DNA of 10,261 bases, from positions 1 to 10,261 of the forward strand of contig DATNIM010000107.1 in NCBI GenBank assembly GCA_035604455.1, in the 5' to 3' direction. The notes beneath the pieces are model-generated. The model was given only the letters and a program-made list of their open reading frames with translations, made no database searches and was not told the origin of the DNA. Shown here piece by piece: positions 7,819-10,261 of this stretch. Within the stretch, counting starts at the first letter, position 1. Every line of letters starts with the position of its first letter. The stretch comes from AG25 sp035604455. Its GTDB lineage: Bacteria; Gemmatimonadota; Gemmatimonadetes; Gemmatimonadales; GWC2-71-9. The position numbers and the translations under genes were made by a program.

Positions 7819-9324
7819 TTAGGGCAGGACGTAGCGGAACGAGGTGAAGAACATGTTGTTCATGGCCTCTGGGGCTGCCGTGGTACCGGCTGCGGCCCCG
7901 ACCCCGGGCCACGTATAGCGGATCAGATACGAGTATTGCAGGCCCCATTGGAGCGTCCCGCTCGGGCCTTTGAGCAGACGATGCCAGAACCCGATTGAGC
8001 CTTCCACGATGTTCTTCGTGTCGCCGGTGCAGCTGCCGAGCGCTCCAACCGCGTAGTTACCGGTCGGCAGCGTCTCCGTACCGCAGGCGCCGTTGGCGAA
8101 CAGCGGCGAACCATACCCCTCGCCCTTCGCCGGCGCGCCGATAGTGAACACCTGGTCTCCCGCATATTCGTCGCCGACGTAGAGGTAGACGTCGGCCTTC
8201 TTGAGGTGCCATTCAAGAGTCCCAAGGGCCTGGAAGTTCTGAAGGACCTTGAGATTGCCATTCGGATCGACGGTCGCGTCCGGCAGCCCCGACGTCCCAT
8301 AACGCCCGACGCCGCTGCCACCGAAGAAGTGCAGACCGAAGTCCAAGTGCTTGGAGAAGAGCGGGATCCTGAGGTTCACGCCCGCGCCCGTTCCCGTGGC
8401 CGAGCTGTTCGTCGCCCCCGCGGCCGATGGCACGGTCGTCCCGTTGGTCGCGCACGGCGTTGCCACAGAGGCCGCCGAGCAGGGGAAGATGCGGTCGCGG
8501 AAGAAGCTCACGAGGCCGAAGATTTCGAGGTGGCCAAAGCCCCCATCAAACGCCAGCTTGCCGATGAAGTCCGGAGCGACGTTGAACGAGTAGTTTGCTT
8601 GGTTATTGAAGAGACCGCCGCCGACGCCTGCCGCACCCAGCACGAAGTTCGTGGGGAACCCATGGCCGCCGAAGATGGTTTGCGGATTCTCAGCCGACAC
8701 GGCGAACGTCGCGTTGTCGCTCAACTTGTCGGCCAAGCGAAGCCCATACTGGCGCGCCCAGCTAAAGCCGACGGTATACTGAGGGTCGATCACGAGCGGC
8801 GGTGCCTCAGTCCGGTTGTCGGTCGAGCGCTTCCGCTCAGCGAGCAGACTCCACATCTGCCCACCCGACAGGGTCCAACCACCGCCGAACGCCGCCTGCG
8901 CCCACGCCTGGCGGAAGCGCAGTACATAGCTGTTGCTCTGGTTAGCGTTCGACGTCACCCCCGTGCCGAGGAAGTCCATTTCGAAGTACCCGGTCGCAAC
9001 CGTGCTGCCGGGGTGGCCCTCAAAGAGCATCGAAAGCCGGGACTGCCGCGCCGTTGCGTTGAACTCGGAGAGTGCCGCCTGCGAGGAGCCGGCGAACGGG
9101 GTCGAGTTGAACGGCGTGTTGATGTCCGCCCCGATCGCGTTTTGCCGTACGACGGTCTCGGCGGCCAGGAACCCTCCCGGCGTGATGGTGATCCCCTTGT
9201 AGTGCAGAGTACTTGGGCCCTGATCGGCGGGCGGCGGACTCGCGGCCTGGCCGACGAGCCCAGCGGCGTGCGCAGCGACGGCGATGACGCCGAGAGCGAT
9301 TGCGCGACGACTGAAACCGGACAT
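7819..9324 (-). CDS. Outer-membrane beta-barrel porin-like protein, first gene of the phosphate operon
   Basis: The 501-residue product has a signal peptide (about 1-28: SRRAIALGVIAVAAHAAGL, then an Ala-rich cleavage region). The mature chain has alternating polar/aromatic strands (FEMDFLG, YVLRFRQAWAQAAF, LQWGLQYSYLIRYTW), Gly/Asn-rich loops and a final strand FFTSFRYVLP, as in outer-membrane barrels. The pattern TPGGFLAAETVVRQ (48-61) followed by GYFEMDFLG (112-120) recalls DcaP-type porins, but I cannot assign a family firmly. Four Cys (282, 291, 414, 432) lie in predicted loops and could form disulfides. Start: ATG at 9324 with GAGGGG 8 nt upstream; the longer open frame to 9627 would put Arg-rich sequence before the signal peptide. 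Its place directly before pstS suggests it admits phosphate or a phosphate-containing solute to the periplasm (inference from context). Confidence 0.85.
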   Translation of the reverse strand: MSGFSRRAIALGVIAVAAHAAGLVGQAASPPPADQGPSTLHYKGITITPGGFLAAETVVRQNAIGADINTPFNSTPFAGSSQAALSEFNATARQSRLSMLFEGHPGSTVATGYFEMDFLGTGVTSNANQSNSYVLRFRQAWAQAAFGGGWTLSGGQMWSLLAERKRSTDNRTEAPPLVIDPQYTVGFSWARQYGLRLADKLSDNATFAVSAENPQTIFGGHGFPTNFVLGAAGVGGGLFNNQANYSFNVAPDFIGKLAFDGGFGHLEIFGLVSFFRDRIFPCSAASVATPCATNGTTVPSAAGATNSSATGTGAGVNLRIPLFSKHLDFGLHFFGGSGVGRYGTSGLPDATVDPNGNLKVLQNFQALGTLEWHLKKADVYLYVGDEYAGDQVFTIGAPAKGEGYGSPLFANGACGTETLPTGNYAVGALGSCTGDTKNIVEGSIGFWHRLLKGPSGTLQWGLQYSYLIRYTWPGVGAAAGTTAAPEAMNNMFFTSFRYVLP

Positions 9325-9332
9325 GCGGTTAA

Positions 9333-9338
9333 CCCCTC
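9333..9338 (-). promoter_or_regulatory. Ribosome binding site of the porin-like gene
   Basis: On the minus strand this is GAGGGG, 8 nt before the ATG at 9324. Together with the signal peptide that begins right after this ATG, it rules out the much longer N-terminal reading of the frame. Confidence 0.7.
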
Positions 9339-9413
9339 TTAGCAAATGGTGGTGGGGAGGGTACGAGGCATTTGGACAACCCAGCCAAAGAACTCGCGAC
9401 GAGTCACGGGTTC

Positions 9414-9453
9414 GCGTGGCGAGCGTAACGGACGGGTAACACGCTCGCCACGC
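9414..9453. promoter_or_regulatory. Perfect 13-bp inverted repeat enclosing 11-bp-period direct repeats
   Basis: The arms GCGTGGCGAGCGT (9414-9426) and ACGCTCGCCACGC (9441-9453) are perfect reverse complements around a 14-nt centre. Overlapping the inner ends are two 7-mers on the minus strand, TGTTACC (9441-9435) and CGTTACG (9430-9424), spaced 11 bp apart like a Pho box. The element lies 90 nt upstream of the porin ATG and about 30 nt from the -35 of the divergent plus-strand promoter. It is well placed for an operator controlling both directions. Neither side has a T-tract typical of a terminator. The PhoB/PhoP assignment is inferred from the similar repeat ahead of pstC. Confidence 0.55.
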
Positions 9454-9481
9454 CTCTTGTCTAAAGCGATGCAGCGCTGTC

Positions 9482-9510
9482 TTGACGGGCACGCGGCGCG
9501 CAACTACCCT
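9482..9510 (+). promoter_or_regulatory. Sigma-70-type promoter facing right
   Basis: TTGACG (-35, 9482-9487) matches the consensus at five of six positions. A 17-nt spacer leads to TACCCT (9505-9510), which keeps the three key -10 bases T, A and final T. Transcription would start about 7 nt further on, at or beside the ATG at 9517, so the first ORF of the transcript would be leaderless. It is the best promoter-like sequence in the window. Confidence 0.55.
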
Positions 9511-9516
9511 CGGGCC

Positions 9517-9606
9517 ATGCCGACGAACCTGCAGCTGTGTTGTTGTCGCCCCGAAGGTGGTCTCCGGAGGGGTGGCCCATGGCGCAGCGAGTGCTGGCGG
9601 CGGTGA
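9517..9606 (+). CDS. Possible 29-residue polycysteine leader peptide
   Basis: The short ORF begins MPTNLQLCCCRPEGG and ends with ECWRR. Three consecutive Cys codons, all TGT (9538-9546), stand out in GC-rich DNA where TGC is expected; one more Cys is at 26. There is no Shine-Dalgarno sequence, but the ATG lies 6 nt after the -10 of a good promoter, as expected for a leaderless mRNA. Leaderless polycysteine uORFs are known as cysteine-responsive attenuators in mycobacteria. Here the ORF precedes a terminator-like hairpin and then an exported-protein gene, the same order. No homolog is known to me, and a chance ORF of this length is possible. Confidence 0.4.
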   Translation: MPTNLQLCCCRPEGGLRRGGPWRSECWRR

Positions 9607-9614
9607 CCGCCTAG
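9579..9614 (+). CDS. Possible 11-residue mini-ORF overlapping the leader peptide
   Basis: The ORF reads MAQRVLAAVTA. It is preceded by GGAGGGG (9566-9572), a near-perfect Shine-Dalgarno sequence at 6-nt spacing, the strongest in the window. It overlaps the end of the 29-codon ORF in another frame (TGA at 9604-9606), so ribosome passage through the first ORF would affect access to this site. A short hairpin, GGCGG-TGA-CCGCC (9599-9611), covers its last codons. It is too short to judge as a protein and is more likely a regulatory device or chance. Confidence 0.25.
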   Translation: MAQRVLAAVTA

Positions 9615-9633
9615 CGCCTCGGCGCATCCAAAC

Positions 9634-9681
9634 GGCCCCGCTTCTCTGGATCCATGCGAGAGAGGCGGGCCTTCGTGTTTT
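9634..9681 (+). terminator. Terminator-like hairpin in the leader, possible attenuator
   Basis: The left arm GGCCCCGCTTCTCT (9634-9647) pairs with AGAGAGGCGGGCC (9659-9671) in a 13-bp stem with one G-U pair and one bulged C. The loop is 11 nt. An imperfect T-rich run, TTCGTGTTTT (9672-9681), follows. It lies between the Cys-rich short ORF and the start of the next gene, where an attenuator would be. The interrupted T-tract makes efficiency uncertain. Confidence 0.5.
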
Positions 9682-9726
9682 CAGGCCCTGCCCCTCGCCT
9701 TCTCACACATAGGAGCTCGACGTCCT

Positions 9727-10261
9727 GTGCACCCTGTTGCCGCGTTGTTGTTGGTGCAGAGCGTGTTAGGCCCCTTCGGGGCTCGGCGGGATACAGCCCT
9801 CCCTTCCCCTCCCTCGACCGGTCCCCAGGAAGTGCCGCCCCGAACCCGCGACTCTCCGTCCGCCCCGTCTCTTGAGACGCCAGATTCCGTTCGCCACGGG
9901 TGGCGAGCCGTCGTGGCGCGGGCGCAAGCGACACAGCCCGGATGGGTCACGCCCCTGGTCACCCAAACCGCCCGCCTCAAGGAGGAGTACCGCTTCGACG
10001 TGTCGTGGCAGGACGGCCCGGGCGCGCAGCGCACCCTCAACTACGGCAGCAGTAAGGGACTCGAACTCATTCCGGCCGAGCGGTTCGAGGTGAGCGTCCT
10101 CCCACCGCCCTACCTCGTCCACGAGCACAGTACGGCTCGCGACGGTTTTGGCGACCTCTCTGGTGCCGTGCGCCTTCGGATCGCATCGGCCCCCGCCACC
10201 GCGGGGAACTACGTGGTCACTTTCATCGCCACGGCGTCCGTCCCGACGGGACAAGGGTCGA
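9727..10261 (+). CDS. Exported protein of unknown function, 3' end outside the window
   Basis: The frame is open from 9607 to the window end. I start it at GTG 9727 because that gives a signal-peptide-like N-terminus (MHPVAALLLVQSVLG) and AGGAG (9711-9715) lies 11 nt upstream. Next comes a low-complexity Pro/Ser/Thr-rich stretch (about 22-55), typical of an exported linker. From about residue 75 the sequence looks like a folded domain: LKEEYRFDVSWQD (84-96), NYGSSKGLELIP (105-116), PPPYLVHE (126-133), DGFGDLSG (139-146) and GNYVVTFIATASVPTG (160-175). The alternating strands and GNY...ASVPTG ending resemble acidobacterial exported proteins usually annotated as hypothetical or outer-membrane transporter-like, from memory. 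The real ORF is supported by protein-like composition; the opposite strand gives only Arg/Gly-rich sequence. Function is unknown. Confidence 0.7.
   Translation, partial: MHPVAALLLVQSVLGPFGARRDTALPSPPSTGPQEVPPRTRDSPSAPSLETPDSVRHGWRAVVARAQATQPGWVTPLVTQTARLKEEYRFDVSWQDGPGAQRTLNYGSSKGLELIPAERFEVSVLPPPYLVHEHSTARDGFGDLSGAVRLRIASAPATAGNYVVTFIATASVPTGQGS

Noticed and set aside
9391..9403. Short inverted repeat ACTCG-CGA-CGAGT near the porin promoter region
   Set aside because: Five-bp arms in GC-rich sequence are expected by chance, and nothing else supports it as a site.
9414..9453. The 13-bp inverted repeat as a bidirectional transcription terminator
   Set aside because: It lies between divergent genes, so no transcript is expected to end there, and there is no proper T-tract on either side.
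9325..9627. N-terminal extension of the porin-like protein to 602 residues
   Set aside because: The added part is Arg-rich, overlaps the regulatory palindrome and sits before a clear signal peptide that has its own ribosome site and ATG at 9324.
9766..10254. A 162-codon minus-strand frame at the right end
   Set aside because: Its sequence is Arg/Gly-rich and low in protein character, while the plus strand over the same bases gives a signal peptide and folded-domain-like motifs.

Overview
The window is GC-rich chromosomal DNA from a bacterium with an outer membrane, since one gene encodes a signal-peptide-bearing beta-barrel protein. Gene content and protein style (a high-affinity phosphate operon with two pstB copies, a rhomboid protease starting M-F-P, acidobacterium-like exported proteins) suggest an uncultivated soil lineage such as Acidobacteriota, Gemmatimonadota or a relative. 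This placement is an impression from protein sequence, not a phylogenetic result. Base composition looks uniform and there are no insertion sequences, tRNAs, rRNAs or CRISPR arrays.

Left part (1-2451): the minus strand carries the first 516 codons of dnaK (Hsp70), cut by the window edge before the C-terminal lid. A 153-nt divergent spacer separates it from a plus-strand rhomboid intramembrane serine protease. The rhomboid gene converges on phoU, and their two TAG stop codons share one CTAG tetranucleotide.

Middle (2448-9324), all on the minus strand and read right to left: outer-membrane porin-like gene - pstS - terminator - pstC - pstA - pstB - pstB - phoU. This is a complete phosphate-specific ABC import system. 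The barrel would pass solute through the outer membrane, PstS binds phosphate in the periplasm, PstC/PstA form the inner-membrane channel, two different PstB ATPases drive it, and PhoU signals phosphate status. From pstC to phoU every junction is a 4-nt start/stop overlap with start codons GTG, ATG, TTG and ATG in turn. A strong intrinsic terminator after pstS should make PstS more abundant than the membrane parts. Directly upstream of pstC and again upstream of the porin gene lie related direct repeats with an 11-bp period, which resemble Pho boxes.

Right part (9325-10261): a 402-nt divergent control region, then a plus-strand gene of unknown function that runs off the window. It would be an exported protein. 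The control region is the most unusual part. It holds a perfect 13-bp inverted repeat enclosing the 11-bp-period repeats. Next come a TTGACG-17-TACCCT promoter placed so that transcription should start at or next to an ATG, a 29-codon ORF with three consecutive Cys codons, an overlapping 11-codon ORF with a near-perfect Shine-Dalgarno sequence, and a long hairpin followed by a T-rich stretch. The layout resembles the leaderless polycysteine attenuators described in mycobacteria, but here in a Gram-negative-type genome and in front of an exported-protein gene.
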